Source of the DNA: Streptomyces coelicoflavus
GTDB taxonomy: Bacteria; Actinomycetota; Actinomycetes; Streptomycetales; Streptomycetaceae
Direction: 5' to 3'
Length of the DNA: 64,000 nucleotides
NCBI RefSeq assembly: GCF_003112555.1
Contig: NZ_BEWB01000006.1
Location: 124,001 to 188,000 of the forward strand
The notes beneath the pieces were generated by a model. It saw only the letters and a list, made by a program, of their open reading frames with translations. It searched no databases and had not been told where the DNA came from. Both the position numbers and the translations under genes were made by a program. Numbering within the stretch: position 1 is the first letter of the stretch; each line of letters begins with the position of its first letter. Below are positions 40,884 to 49,084 of this stretch, one piece after another.

Positions 40884-41336
40884 GTGGGTCAGATGGTCGG
40901 GCTCGACGCGTTCACGGGGCCGACGGCGGCGGCCGTTCTCGACGCCGCGGGCTGGACGGGCGAGCGCAGGAATTCGGCGAAGGAGTGCGCCACGACGTGG
41001 CGGCTAGCTGTACTGATCCGTGAGGTTGGGGACGCGGCTGGCGGGTGGTTGGCCTTTCAGCGCGGTGGTCTGCGGTCGGTAGGGCCGGGTGCGCTTGTGC
41101 TCGGTCGTAGGCTCGGCCTCACCGATTCGAACTCGTCCATGGAACGCCTGTCGGCCTCGATGACGAGTTGTCGTGTCTCCAGCGGCGTCTCGCTCACGCT
41201 GGACCAGCGGACCTGGGCACCCAGGGCGAGCCGATGGGCCGGAAGTACTCCTCGCAGTCCTCGGCGAACATTCCGTACCCGTCGTCCTGGATCCGGACGC
41301 GATCCACACCGCCGAGGTCGTTGCGCTTCAGGGTGA
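40884..41336 (+). CDS. Doubtful 150-residue open frame
   Basis: The first 60 residues (VLDAAGWTGERR, FQRGGL) vaguely recall SUKH-type immunity proteins, and the rest is arginine/serine-rich, as in out-of-frame sequence. It overlaps the minus-strand ATPase fragment, which is the more convincing reading after 41194. Probably a fused fragment and not a gene. Confidence 0.2.
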   Translation: MGQMVGLDAFTGPTAAAVLDAAGWTGERRNSAKECATTWRLAVLIREVGDAAGGWLAFQRGGLRSVGPGALVLGRRLGLTDSNSSMERLSASMTSCRVSSGVSLTLDQRTWAPRASRWAGSTPRSPRRTFRTRRPGSGRDPHRRGRCASG

Positions 41337-41400
41337 CGACGACGCGTCCGCAGTCCACGTGTTCACGACTGGTCTCCAACCGCACCCTGACCGTGACCGG
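41194..41400 (-). pseudogene. Fragment of a GHKL/HSP90-like ATP-binding protein
   Basis: The minus strand reads TVRVRLETSREHVDCGRVVV and VDRVRIQDDGYGM, then FAEDCEEYFRPIGSPW. VRIQDDGYGM is the ATP-binding motif of HSP90/MutL-type ATPases, and FxxIGxxW is the next conserved block. There is no start codon in context, no N-box and no downstream domain, so only a remnant remains. Confidence 0.5.
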
Positions 41401-41514
41401 ACTCCTGCGTGCTCGTGATCGTGGGGGCAGTCTGCCCTGCTCCTACCGCACCGCGGGCCGCAACCCGGTGAGGTCGCCCGAAAGGGGAGAGCGCACCTCG
41501 AAAGGCCGCCGGGT

Positions 41515-41542
41515 TTGATCTCCGCCACCCCCGGGGTATTCT
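41515..41542 (+). promoter_or_regulatory. Candidate S10 operon promoter
   Basis: TTGATC (41515-41520), a 16-base spacer and TATTCT (41537-41542) form the best pair upstream of rpsJ, giving a leader of about 365 bases. The same TATTCT hexamer is used by the rplM promoter at 63474. A weaker TTGGCC/CAGACT pair lies 40 bases downstream. Confidence 0.5.
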
Positions 41543-41823
41543 CTCCGGCCCGATTGGCCAGCCCCGCGCCCCGTATGGCAGACTAGCGGGGTTGCTCGGT
41601 CGAGTGCCGATGCTGCGCGCCTCCCGCCGGGAGGACCGGAAGCGAGTCCCACAGTACTCGTCGTCCCTGCTCAGGGGCGGACGTACGGGAATCTTCCGGG
41701 AAGCGTCAGCGGGGTGCAGGCCAGGCACCCGGTGGGCCTCTCGCCCCCGGTCCGCGGTTCCGGAAGGGCCCGCACTCCCAGGCAGGGAAGTCCCGAAGAG
41801 GGACATTCATGTCAGCGAGAGTG

Positions 41824-41848
41824 CGACACGCCCGACCGCGTGGGTCGG
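41824..41848 (+). promoter_or_regulatory. Leader element shared with rpsL
   Basis: This 25-base element matches 2751-2775 with one mismatch and lies 68 bases before rpsJ. It can fold into the same small CCGACC/GGTCGG hairpin. The remainder of the long rpsJ leader has no coding content. Confidence 0.55.
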
Positions 41849-41916
41849 AGGGGGAGCGGAATGGACAAGGACCACCGGGTCCAGAGCGTTACGAGAGACA
41901 GGACTACTGAGTAGCC

Positions 41917-42225
41917 ATGGCGGGACAGAAGATCCGCATCCGGCTCAAGGCCTACGACCACGAGGTCATCGACTCTTCGGCGAAGAAGATCGTCGAGACG
42001 GTGACTCGCACTGGTGCGTCGGTCGCGGGCCCGGTGCCGCTGCCCACTGAGAAGAACGTGTACTGCGTCATCAAGTCGCCGCACAAGTACAAGGACTCGC
42101 GCGAGCACTTCGAGATGCGCACGCACAAGCGCCTGATCGACATCCTCGACCCGACCCCCAAGACCGTTGACTCTCTGATGCGACTCGACCTCCCGGCCGG
42201 TGTCGACATCGAGATCAAGCTCTGA
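41917..42225 (+). CDS. rpsJ: 30S ribosomal protein S10
   Basis: Protein of 102 residues, standard S10 (IRIRLKAYDHEVIDSSAKKI). In addition to its ribosomal role it is NusE, which couples NusG and the polymerase. It starts the S10 operon, and rplC follows after 17 bases. The ribosome binding site is weak (AGGAC). Confidence 0.98.
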   Translation: MAGQKIRIRLKAYDHEVIDSSAKKIVETVTRTGASVAGPVPLPTEKNVYCVIKSPHKYKDSREHFEMRTHKRLIDILDPTPKTVDSLMRLDLPAGVDIEIKL

Positions 42226-42242
42226 AGGCCGGTGATCTGAGA

Positions 42243-42887
42243 ATGGCTAAGCAGATCAAGGGCATCCTGGGCGAGAAGCTCGGCATGACGCAGGTGTGGG
42301 ACGAGAACAACCGTGTTGTTCCGGTCACCGTCGTCAAGGCCGGCCCCAATGTCGTCACCCAGGTCCGCACGAACGACGTCGACGGCTACGAGTCCGTCCA
42401 GATCGCGTTCGGCGAGATCGACCCGCGCAAGGTGAACAAGCCCCTCAAGGGCCACTTCGCCAAGGCCGACGTCACCCCCCGCCGTCACCTCGTCGAGATC
42501 CGTACGGCCGACGCCTCCGAGTACACGCTCGGTCAGGAAGTCAGCGCCGAGGTCTTCGAGTCCGGCGTGAAGGTCGACGTCACCGGCAAGAGCAAGGGCA
42601 AGGGCTTCGCCGGTGTCATGAAGCGTCACAACTTCAAGGGCCTCGGCGCCGGACACGGCACCCAGCGCAAGCACCGCTCCCCGGGCTCCATCGGTGGCTG
42701 CGCCACTCCGGGCCGCGTGTTCAAGGGCCTCCGCATGGCGGGCCGCATGGGCAACGAGCGGGTCACCACCCAGAACCTGACCGTCCACGCCGTTGACGCG
42801 GAGAAGGGTCTGCTGCTCATCAAGGGCGCGGTTCCCGGTCCGAACGGCGGCCTCGTCCTGGTCCGCACCGCGGCCAAGGGGGCCTGA
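42243..42887 (+). CDS. rplC: 50S ribosomal protein L3
   Basis: Protein of 214 residues starting KGILGEKLGMTQVW and with the conserved GxGHGTQRKHRSPGSIGGCATPGRVFKG-type loop region that reaches the peptidyl-transferase centre. It is the second gene of the S10 operon, seven bases before rplD. Confidence 0.98.
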   Translation: MAKQIKGILGEKLGMTQVWDENNRVVPVTVVKAGPNVVTQVRTNDVDGYESVQIAFGEIDPRKVNKPLKGHFAKADVTPRRHLVEIRTADASEYTLGQEVSAEVFESGVKVDVTGKSKGKGFAGVMKRHNFKGLGAGHGTQRKHRSPGSIGGCATPGRVFKGLRMAGRMGNERVTTQNLTVHAVDAEKGLLLIKGAVPGPNGGLVLVRTAAKGA

Positions 42888-42894
42888 GGTACCG

Positions 42895-43551
42895 ATGAGC
42901 ACTGTTGACATCCTTTCGCCTGCCGGCGAGAAGACCGGAAGCGTCGAGCTCCCCGCGGAGATCTTCGGCGTGGAGAAGATCAGCATTCCGCTGATCCACC
43001 AGGTCGTCGTCGCGCAGAACGCCGCTGCCCGCCAGGGCACGCACAAGACCAAGCGTCGCGGCGAGGTCCGTGGTGGCGGCAAGAAGCCGTACCGCCAGAA
43101 GGGCACCGGCCGCGCCCGCCAGGGTTCGACCCGTGCGCCGCAGTTCGCCGGCGGTGGCGTCGTCCACGGCCCGCAGCCGCGTGACTACTCGCAGCGGACC
43201 CCGAAGAAGATGAAGGCCGCGGCCCTGCGCCACGCCCTCACCGACCGGGCCCGCCACGACCGCATCCACGTCGTCACCGGCGTCATCGAGGGCGAGACCC
43301 CGTCCACGAAGGCCGCCCGGACGCTGTTCGGCAAGATCTCGGAGCGCAAGAACCTGCTCCTGGTCGTCGACCGCGCCGACGAGGCCGCGTGGCTGTCCGC
43401 CCGCAACCTGCCCCAGATCCACATCCTGGAGCCGGGCCAGCTGAACACGTACGACGTTCTCGTCTCGGACGACGTGGTCTTCACCCAGGCCGCCTTCGAG
43501 TCCTTCGTGTCCGGCCCCAAGGCTGCTGACACCGAAGGGAGCGAAGCCTGA
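42895..43551 (+). CDS. rplD: 50S ribosomal protein L4
   Basis: Protein of 218 residues, starting MSTVDILSPAGEKTGSVELP. The extended loop KPYRQKGTGRARQGSTRAPQ that lines the exit tunnel is intact. L4 is the autogenous regulator of the S10 operon in E. coli. An upstream in-frame start at 42793 is inside rplC and is rejected. The stop overlaps the rplW start by one base. Confidence 0.97.
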   Translation: MSTVDILSPAGEKTGSVELPAEIFGVEKISIPLIHQVVVAQNAAARQGTHKTKRRGEVRGGGKKPYRQKGTGRARQGSTRAPQFAGGGVVHGPQPRDYSQRTPKKMKAAALRHALTDRARHDRIHVVTGVIEGETPSTKAARTLFGKISERKNLLLVVDRADEAAWLSARNLPQIHILEPGQLNTYDVLVSDDVVFTQAAFESFVSGPKAADTEGSEA

Positions 43552-43970
43552 TGGCTACGCGTCACCCGAGCATCGCCTCCAAGGCGGCCAAGGCCGCCAA
43601 GGCCGCGCGCGTCGCCAAGGCGCGCCGCCACGAGGCCGAGGGCAAGAACACCGTTGTCACCCCGGCCAGCAAGGCGTTCACGGACCCCCGTGACGTGCTG
43701 CTGAAGCCGGTCGTGTCCGAGAAGAGCTACGCGCTCCTCGACGAGAACAAGTACACGTTCATCGTCGCGCCGGGCTCCAACAAGACCCAGATCAAGGAGG
43801 CCGTCCAGGCGGTCTTCTCGGTCAAGGTCACCGGGGTCAACACGATCAACCGCCAGGGCAAGCGGAAGCGGACCCGCACGGGCTTCGGCAAGCGTGCCGA
43901 CAGCAAGCGCGCGATCGTGACCCTCGCCGAGGGCGACCGTATCGACATCTTCGGCGGTCCGACCTCCTGA
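43551..43970 (+). CDS. rplW: 50S ribosomal protein L23 with N-terminal extension
   Basis: Protein of 139 residues. The L23 core starts near residue 45 (DPRDVLLKPVVSEKSYALLDE). The first 40 residues form an Ala/Lys-rich basic extension (SIASKAAKAAKAARVAKARRHEAEGK), which Streptomyces L23 carries and E. coli lacks. L23 frames the exit tunnel and docks trigger factor and SRP. The TGATG overlap with rplD implies coupling. Confidence 0.96.
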   Translation: MATRHPSIASKAAKAAKAARVAKARRHEAEGKNTVVTPASKAFTDPRDVLLKPVVSEKSYALLDENKYTFIVAPGSNKTQIKEAVQAVFSVKVTGVNTINRQGKRKRTRTGFGKRADSKRAIVTLAEGDRIDIFGGPTS

Positions 43971-44010
43971 CGGAGGTCCGGATCGTCCGGAATCGGACGA
44001 GGACTGAGAA

Positions 44011-44847
44011 ATGGGAATCCGCAAGTACAAGCCGACTACGCCGGGCCGTCGTGGCTCCAGCGTCGCCGACTTCGTCGAGGTCACGCGGTCCACGCCGGAG
44101 AAGTCGCTGGTCCGCCCGCTGCACAGCAAGGGCGGCCGTAACAACGCCGGTCGTGTGACCGTTCGCCACCAGGGTGGCGGACACAAGCGCGCCTACCGTG
44201 TCATCGACTTCCGTCGGCACGACAAGGACGGCGTGCCGGCGAAGGTCGCGCACATCGAGTACGACCCCAACCGCACCGCGCGCATCGCGCTGCTGCACTA
44301 CGCCGACGGCGAGAAGCGCTACATCCTCGCCCCGCGCAACCTGCAGCAGGGCGACCGCGTCGAGAACGGTCCCGGGGCCGACATCAAGCCGGGCAACAAC
44401 CTGGCGCTCCGCAACATCCCGGTCGGTACCACGATCCACGCGATCGAGCTCCGTCCCGGTGGCGGCGCCAAGTTCGCCCGCTCCGCCGGTGCCTCCGTGC
44501 AGCTGCTCGCGAAGGAGGGCACCATGGCCCACCTGCGCATGCCGTCCGGAGAGATCCGCCTGGTCGACCAGCGCTGCCGCGCCACGGTCGGCGAGGTCGG
44601 CAACGCCGAGCAGAGCAACATCAACTGGGGCAAGGCGGGCCGTAAGCGCTGGCTGGGCGTTCGCCCGACCGTGCGTGGTGTGGTCATGAACCCGGTGGAC
44701 CACCCGCACGGTGGTGGCGAAGGCCGTACCTCGGGTGGTCGCCACCCGGTGTCCCCGTGGGGCAAGAAGGAAGGCCGTACTCGTTCGCCCAAGAAGGCGT
44801 CGAACAAGTACATCGTCCGCCGCCGCAAGACGAACAAGAAGCGCTAA
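44011..44847 (+). CDS. rplB: 50S ribosomal protein L2
   Basis: Protein of 278 residues. It has the RGVVMNPVDHPHGGGEGR loop close to the peptidyl-transferase centre, including the conserved histidine. The basic C-terminus ends RRRKTNKKR. Start ATG 44011 follows GAGGA. It lies 40 bases after rplW. Confidence 0.98.
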   Translation: MGIRKYKPTTPGRRGSSVADFVEVTRSTPEKSLVRPLHSKGGRNNAGRVTVRHQGGGHKRAYRVIDFRRHDKDGVPAKVAHIEYDPNRTARIALLHYADGEKRYILAPRNLQQGDRVENGPGADIKPGNNLALRNIPVGTTIHAIELRPGGGAKFARSAGASVQLLAKEGTMAHLRMPSGEIRLVDQRCRATVGEVGNAEQSNINWGKAGRKRWLGVRPTVRGVVMNPVDHPHGGGEGRTSGGRHPVSPWGKKEGRTRSPKKASNKYIVRRRKTNKKR

Positions 44848-44859
44848 GGACGGGTTGAG

Positions 44860-45141
44860 ATGCCTCGTAGCTTGAAGAAGGGACCCTTCGTCGACGACCA
44901 CCTGATCAAGAAGGTGGACGTCCAGAACGAAGCCGGTACCAAGAACGTCATCAAGACCTGGTCCCGTCGCTCGATGATCGTCCCGGCGATGCTCGGCCAC
45001 ACGATCGCGGTGCACAACGGCAAGACCCACATCCCGGTGTTTGTCACCGAGTCCATGGTCGGCCACAAGCTCGGCGAGTTCTCGCCGACGCGCACCTTCC
45101 GGGGTCACGTCAAGGACGACCGGAAGTCGAAGCGCCGCTAG
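44860..45141 (+). CDS. rpsS: 30S ribosomal protein S19
   Basis: Protein of 93 residues, starting PRSLKKGPFVDDHL, the standard S19. It contacts 16S rRNA in the 30S head and the bridge to the 50S. It begins 12 bases after rplB. Confidence 0.98.
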   Translation: MPRSLKKGPFVDDHLIKKVDVQNEAGTKNVIKTWSRRSMIVPAMLGHTIAVHNGKTHIPVFVTESMVGHKLGEFSPTRTFRGHVKDDRKSKRR

Positions 45142-45185
45142 TCAGCGGGGTGTGAAAGATCATGACAAACACTGAAGGGACAACC

Positions 45186-45533
45186 ATGGAAGCCAGGGCC
45201 CAGGCGCGGTACATCCGCGTCACGCCCATGAAGGCCCGCCGCGTGGTGGACCTCATCCGTGGCATGGATGCCACGGAGGCTCAGGCGGTCCTGCGTTTCG
45301 CCCCGCAGGCCGCGAGCGTGCCGGTCGGCAAGGTGCTGGACAGCGCCATCGCCAACGCCGCGCACAACTACGACCACACCGACGCCGACAGCCTCTTCAT
45401 TTCCGAGGCGTACGTCGACGAGGGCCCGACCCTGAAGCGGTTCCGTCCGCGTGCCCAGGGCCGCGCCTACCGGATCCGCAAGCGGACCAGCCACATCACC
45501 GTGGTCGTCAGCAGCAAGGAAGGAACCCGGTAA
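45186..45533 (+). CDS. rplV: 50S ribosomal protein L22
   Basis: Protein of 115 residues starting MEARAQARYIRVTPMKARRV, with the beta-hairpin that lines the exit tunnel (RFRPRAQGRAYRIRKRTSH). ATG at 45186 has GAAGGGA five bases upstream. An in-frame ATG at 45162 would add eight residues but its ribosome binding site is weaker. Stop overlaps rpsC start. Confidence 0.95.
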   Translation: MEARAQARYIRVTPMKARRVVDLIRGMDATEAQAVLRFAPQAASVPVGKVLDSAIANAAHNYDHTDADSLFISEAYVDEGPTLKRFRPRAQGRAYRIRKRTSHITVVVSSKEGTR

Positions 45534-46363
45534 TGGGCCAGAAGGTAAACCCGCACGGGTTCCGGCTCGGTGTCACGACCGACTTCAAGTCGCGTTGGTA
45601 CGCCGACAAGCTGTACAAGGACTACGTCAAGGAAGACGTCGCCATCCGTCGGATGCTGACGTCCGGCATGGAGCGCGCCGGCATCTCCAAGGTCGAGATC
45701 GAGCGCACCCGTGACCGCGTCCGCGTGGACATCCACACGGCTCGTCCGGGCATCGTCATCGGCCGCCGCGGTGCGGAGGCCGACAAGATCCGCGGCAAGC
45801 TGGAGAAGCTGACCGGCAAGCAGGTCCAGCTGAACATCCTCGAGGTCAAGAACCCCGAGACGGACGCTCAGCTGGTCGCCCAGGCCGTCGCCGAGCAGCT
45901 GTCCTCCCGCGTCTCCTTCCGTCGTGCCATGCGCAAGAGCATGCAGGGCACGATGAAGGCCGGCGCCAAGGGCATCAAGATCCAGTGCGGTGGCCGCCTC
46001 GGCGGCGCCGAGATGTCCCGCTCGGAGTTCTACCGCGAGGGCCGTGTGCCCCTGCACACGCTCCGCGCGAACGTGGACTACGGCTTCTTCGAGGCCAAGA
46101 CGACCTTCGGCCGCATCGGTGTGAAGGTCTGGATCTACAAGGGCGACGTCAAGAACATCGCCGAGGTCCGCGCCGAGAACGCCGCCGCCCGTGCCGGCAA
46201 CCGCCCGGCCCGTGGCGGTGCCGACCGCCCGGCCCGCGGTGGCCGCGGTGGCGAGCGTCGTGGGCGCAAGCCGCAGCAGCAGTCGGCTCCGGCCGCCGAG
46301 GCCCCCAAGGCCGAGGCGCCCGCCGCTGCCGCTCCGGCCGAGAGCACCGGAACGGAGGCCTGA
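45533..46363 (+). CDS. rpsC: 30S ribosomal protein S3 with long C-terminal tail
   Basis: Protein of 276 residues. The KH domain (GIVIGRRGAEADKIRGKLEKLTGK) and the C-terminal S3 domain are intact. After about residue 215 a tail follows, first rich in Arg/Gly (NRPARGGADRPARGGRGGERR), then Ala/Pro/Glu-rich, which E. coli S3 does not have to this extent. S3 lines the mRNA entry channel and has helicase activity. Start overlaps the rplV stop. Confidence 0.97.
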   Translation: MGQKVNPHGFRLGVTTDFKSRWYADKLYKDYVKEDVAIRRMLTSGMERAGISKVEIERTRDRVRVDIHTARPGIVIGRRGAEADKIRGKLEKLTGKQVQLNILEVKNPETDAQLVAQAVAEQLSSRVSFRRAMRKSMQGTMKAGAKGIKIQCGGRLGGAEMSRSEFYREGRVPLHTLRANVDYGFFEAKTTFGRIGVKVWIYKGDVKNIAEVRAENAAARAGNRPARGGADRPARGGRGGERRGRKPQQQSAPAAEAPKAEAPAAAAPAESTGTEA

Positions 46364-46368
46364 CCGTC

Positions 46369-46788
46369 ATGCTGATCCCCCGCAGGGTCAAGCACCGCAA
46401 GCAGCACCACCCGAAGCGCCGCGGTATGGCCAAGGGCGGTACCACGGTTGCGTTCGGCGAGTACGGCATCCAGGCCCTCACGCCGGCGTACGTGACCAAC
46501 CGCCAGATCGAGGCGGCCCGTATCGCGATGACCCGCCACATCAAGCGTGGCGGCAAGGTCTGGATCAACATCTACCCGGACCGCCCGCTCACGAAGAAGC
46601 CGGCCGAGACCCGCATGGGTTCCGGTAAGGGTTCTCCCGAGTGGTGGATCGCGAACGTGCACCCGGGCCGGGTCATGTTCGAGCTGTCCTACCCCAACGA
46701 GAAGATCGCCCGTGAGGCGCTGACCCGTGCGGCCCACAAGCTGCCGATGAAGTGCCGGATCGTCAAGCGCGAGGCAGGTGAAGCGTGA
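46369..46788 (+). CDS. rplP: 50S ribosomal protein L16
   Basis: Protein of 139 residues, starting MLIPRRVKHRKQHHP, with the conserved arginine-containing loop GTTVAFGEYGIQAL and RPLTKKPAETRMGSGKGSPEWW. It is required for A-site function. It lies six bases after rpsC. Confidence 0.98.
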   Translation: MLIPRRVKHRKQHHPKRRGMAKGGTTVAFGEYGIQALTPAYVTNRQIEAARIAMTRHIKRGGKVWINIYPDRPLTKKPAETRMGSGKGSPEWWIANVHPGRVMFELSYPNEKIAREALTRAAHKLPMKCRIVKREAGEA

Positions 46789-47012
46789 TGTCGGCCGGTA
46801 CCAAGGCGTCCGAGCTGCGCGAGCTGGGCAACGAGGAGCTTCTGGCGAAGCTCCGCGAGGCCAAGGAAGAGCTGTTCAACCTCCGCTTCCAGGCGGCGAC
46901 GGGCCAGCTCGAGAACCACGGTCGGCTCAAGGCCGTCCGTAAGGACATCGCCCGGATCTACACCCTGATGCGTGAGCGCGAGCTGGGCATCGAGACGGTG
47001 GAGAGCGCCTGA
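46788..47012 (+). CDS. rpmC: 50S ribosomal protein L29
   Basis: Protein of 74 residues starting MSAGTKASELRELGNEELL, two helices with NLRFQAATGQLENHGRL in the hairpin. L29 sits beside L23 at the tunnel exit. ATG at 46788 overlaps the rplP stop; the preceding GTG at 46785 is less likely. Stop overlaps the rpsQ start. Confidence 0.97.
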   Translation: MSAGTKASELRELGNEELLAKLREAKEELFNLRFQAATGQLENHGRLKAVRKDIARIYTLMRERELGIETVESA

Positions 47013-47299
47013 TGAGCGAGAGCAACGTGACTGAAGAGACGAAGGCCGCGCGCGGCTTCCGCAAGACCCGCCAGGGTCTGGTCGTCAGCGACAAGATGGA
47101 CAAGACCGTCGTCGTCGCCGTCGAGGACCGCGTGACCCACGCGCTGTACGGCAAGGTCATCCGCCGTACCGAGAAGCTCAAGGCTCACGACGAGCAGAAC
47201 GCCGCGGGCGTCGGCGACCGTGTCCTCCTCATGGAGACCCGGCCGCTGTCCGCGACGAAGCGCTGGCGCGTCGTCGAGGTCCTCGAGAAGGCCAAGTAA
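47012..47299 (+). CDS. rpsQ: 30S ribosomal protein S17
   Basis: Protein of 95 residues with the OB fold: RKTRQGLVVSDKMDKTVVVAVEDRVTH and GDRVLLMETRPLSATKRWRVVEVLEK. The N-terminus (1-12) is a short acidic extension. It is the last gene of the S10-type group before a structured gap of 107 bases. Confidence 0.97.
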   Translation: MSESNVTEETKAARGFRKTRQGLVVSDKMDKTVVVAVEDRVTHALYGKVIRRTEKLKAHDEQNAAGVGDRVLLMETRPLSATKRWRVVEVLEKAK

Positions 47300-47344
47300 G
47301 AAATCTCCTGCGGGGCATTCCTCGCAGGACAGTTCCGCCAGGCT

Positions 47345-47378
47345 CCGGGAGTCGTTCACCACGGTGACCGACTCCCGG
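47345..47378 (+). terminator. Stem-loop between rpsQ and rplN
   Basis: Perfect 10-bp arms (47345-47354 with 47369-47378), with an inner CACC/GGTG pairing. A short CCTGCG/CGCAGG hairpin precedes it. No T-run follows. It may be an attenuator or processing site between the S10 and spc groups. Confidence 0.55.
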
Positions 47379-47406
47379 GGAACCGGCAGACATTCAGGAG
47401 ATAGAC

Positions 47407-47775
47407 GTGATCCAGCAGGAGTCGCGGCTGCGTGTCGCCGACAACACGGGTGCGAAGGAAATCCTGACCATCCGTGTGCTCGGTGGCTCGGGCCGCCGCT
47501 ACGCGGGTATCGGTGACGTCATCGTCGCCACCGTCAAGGACGCGATCCCCGGTGGCAACGTGAAGAAGGGTGACGTCGTCAAGGCGGTCATCGTTCGCAC
47601 CGTCAAGGAGCGCCGCCGTCCCGACGGCTCGTACATCCGCTTCGACGAGAACGCCGCCGTCATTCTGAAGAACGACGGCGACCCTCGCGGCACCCGTATC
47701 TTCGGCCCGGTGGGCCGTGAGCTGCGCGAGAAGAAGTTCATGAAGATCATCTCCCTCGCGCCGGAGGTGCTGTGA
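47407..47775 (+). CDS. rplN: 50S ribosomal protein L14
   Basis: Protein of 122 residues, starting (GTG) IQQESRLRVADNTGAKEIL, the standard L14. It binds 23S rRNA and the ribosome silencing factor. First gene of the spc group. Its stop overlaps a possible GTG of rplX. Confidence 0.98.
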   Translation: MIQQESRLRVADNTGAKEILTIRVLGGSGRRYAGIGDVIVATVKDAIPGGNVKKGDVVKAVIVRTVKERRRPDGSYIRFDENAAVILKNDGDPRGTRIFGPVGRELREKKFMKIISLAPEVL

Positions 47776-47777
47776 GC

Positions 47778-48101
47778 ATGAAGATCAAGAAGGGCGACCT
47801 GGTCCAGGTCATCACCGGTAAGGACAAGGGCAAGCAGGGCAAGGTCATCGCGGCCTTCCCCCGCGAGGACCGCGTCCTGGTCGAGGGTGTCAACCGGGTC
47901 AAGAAGCACACCAAGGCCGGGCCGACCGCTCGCGGTTCGCAGGCCGGCGGCATCGTGACCACCGAGGCCCCGATCCACGTCTCCAACGTCCAGCTGGTCG
48001 TGGAGAAGGACGGCAACAAGGTCGTCACGCGCGTCGGTTACCGCTTCGACGACGAGGGCAACAAGGTTCGCGTTGCCAAGCGGACGGGTGAGGACATCTG
48101 A
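47778..48101 (+). CDS. rplX: 50S ribosomal protein L24
   Basis: Protein of 107 residues, starting KIKKGDLVQVITGKDKGKQG, the KOW motif. ATG at 47778 gives the usual length; GTG at 47772 would add two residues and overlaps the rplN stop. GGAGGTG at 47762-47768 can serve either. L24 initiates 50S assembly. Confidence 0.96.
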   Translation: MKIKKGDLVQVITGKDKGKQGKVIAAFPREDRVLVEGVNRVKKHTKAGPTARGSQAGGIVTTEAPIHVSNVQLVVEKDGNKVVTRVGYRFDDEGNKVRVAKRTGEDI

Positions 48102-48658
48102 TGGCTACCACCACCACTCCGCGTCTCAAGACGAAGTACCGCGAGGAGATCGCGGGCAAGCTGCGTGAGGAGTTCTCCTACGAGAACGTCATGCAGATCC
48201 CCGGCCTCGTGAAGATCGTGGTCAACATGGGTGTCGGCGACGCCGCCCGTGACTCGAAGCTGATCGAGGGCGCGATCCGCGACCTGACCACCATCACCGG
48301 TCAGAAGCCGGCCGTCACCAAGGCCCGCAAGTCCATCGCGCAGTTCAAGCTGCGTGAGGGTCAGCCGATCGGTGCCCACGTCACGCTCCGTGGCGACCGC
48401 ATGTGGGAGTTCCTGGACCGCACCCTGTCGCTGGCGCTGCCGCGCATCCGCGACTTCCGCGGTCTGTCCCCCAAGCAGTTCGACGGCCGTGGCAACTACA
48501 CCTTCGGTCTCACGGAGCAGGTCATGTTCCACGAGATCGACCAGGACAAGATCGACCGCACCCGGGGTATGGACATCACCGTGGTGACCACGGCGACCAA
48601 CGACGCTGAGGGCCGCGCGCTCCTCCGTCACCTCGGCTTCCCCTTCAAGGAGGCGTGA
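48101..48658 (+). CDS. rplE: 50S ribosomal protein L5
   Basis: Protein of 185 residues. It has NVMQIPGLVKIVVNMGVGDA, KPAVTKARKSIAQFKLREG and FNFG-type GNYTFGLTEQVMF motifs. L5 binds 5S rRNA and contacts P-site tRNA. Start overlaps the rplX stop (TGATG). Confidence 0.98.
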   Translation: MATTTTPRLKTKYREEIAGKLREEFSYENVMQIPGLVKIVVNMGVGDAARDSKLIEGAIRDLTTITGQKPAVTKARKSIAQFKLREGQPIGAHVTLRGDRMWEFLDRTLSLALPRIRDFRGLSPKQFDGRGNYTFGLTEQVMFHEIDQDKIDRTRGMDITVVTTATNDAEGRALLRHLGFPFKEA

Positions 48659-48663
48659 GCGAG

Positions 48664-48849
48664 ATGGCGAAGAAGGCTCTGATTGCCAAGGCTGCTCGCA
48701 AGCCCAAGTTCGGTGTCCGCGGCTACACGCGCTGCCAGCGCTGCGGCCGTCCGCACTCCGTCTACCGCAAGTTCGGCCTGTGCCGCGTGTGCCTTCGTGA
48801 GATGGCTCACCGTGGCGAGCTGCCGGGCGTGACCAAGAGCTCCTGGTAA
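48664..48849 (+). CDS. rpsN: 30S ribosomal protein S14, zinc-binding type
   Basis: Protein of 61 residues with CQRC and CRVC (zinc ribbon), the short C-plus type encoded in the spc operon. Many Streptomyces carry a second, zinc-independent copy under Zur control elsewhere. It starts five bases after rplE. Confidence 0.97.
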   Translation: MAKKALIAKAARKPKFGVRGYTRCQRCGRPHSVYRKFGLCRVCLREMAHRGELPGVTKSSW

Positions 48850-48970
48850 TCCGGTAATTCCGGGTTATTCAGACTCTCGGTAAGCAACCGGGTCGGCAGA
48901 GGCCCGGCTCCGCATGCCTTAGGCTTGTGGGGTTGGGCGTCTGCCACCCGTACGCCCGCAGGCCACGCCT

Positions 48971-48982
48971 GCAAATATTTGC
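48971..48982. other. AT-rich 12-bp palindrome in the rpsN-rpsH gap
   Basis: GCAAATATTTGC is a perfect palindrome of unusually low GC for this genome, 102 bases before rpsH. The 235-base gap also has a TAGGCT hexamer at about 48919-48924, which may be a -10 element. No hairpin terminator is visible. Role unknown. Confidence 0.35.
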
Positions 48983-49084
48983 TTACTACGCCGTAGGTCC
49001 ACCGCGCCGCACCCGTCCCGTCTCGGATCGGGGAGAGGGATGGCGCACCAGGAAACCCCGGCGAGAGAGGCCGAAGGCCAATTC

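Larger units (their letters stand above)
40618..41514. other. Gene debris between toxin locus and S10 operon
   Basis: About 900 bases with no intact gene. It contains an overlapping palindrome (40796-40826) before an ATG whose frame resembles only the first residues of a regulator, a doubtful open frame (40884-41336), and a minus-strand GHKL-ATPase fragment (41194-41400). It appears to be the eroded edge of an insertion. Confidence 0.5.
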
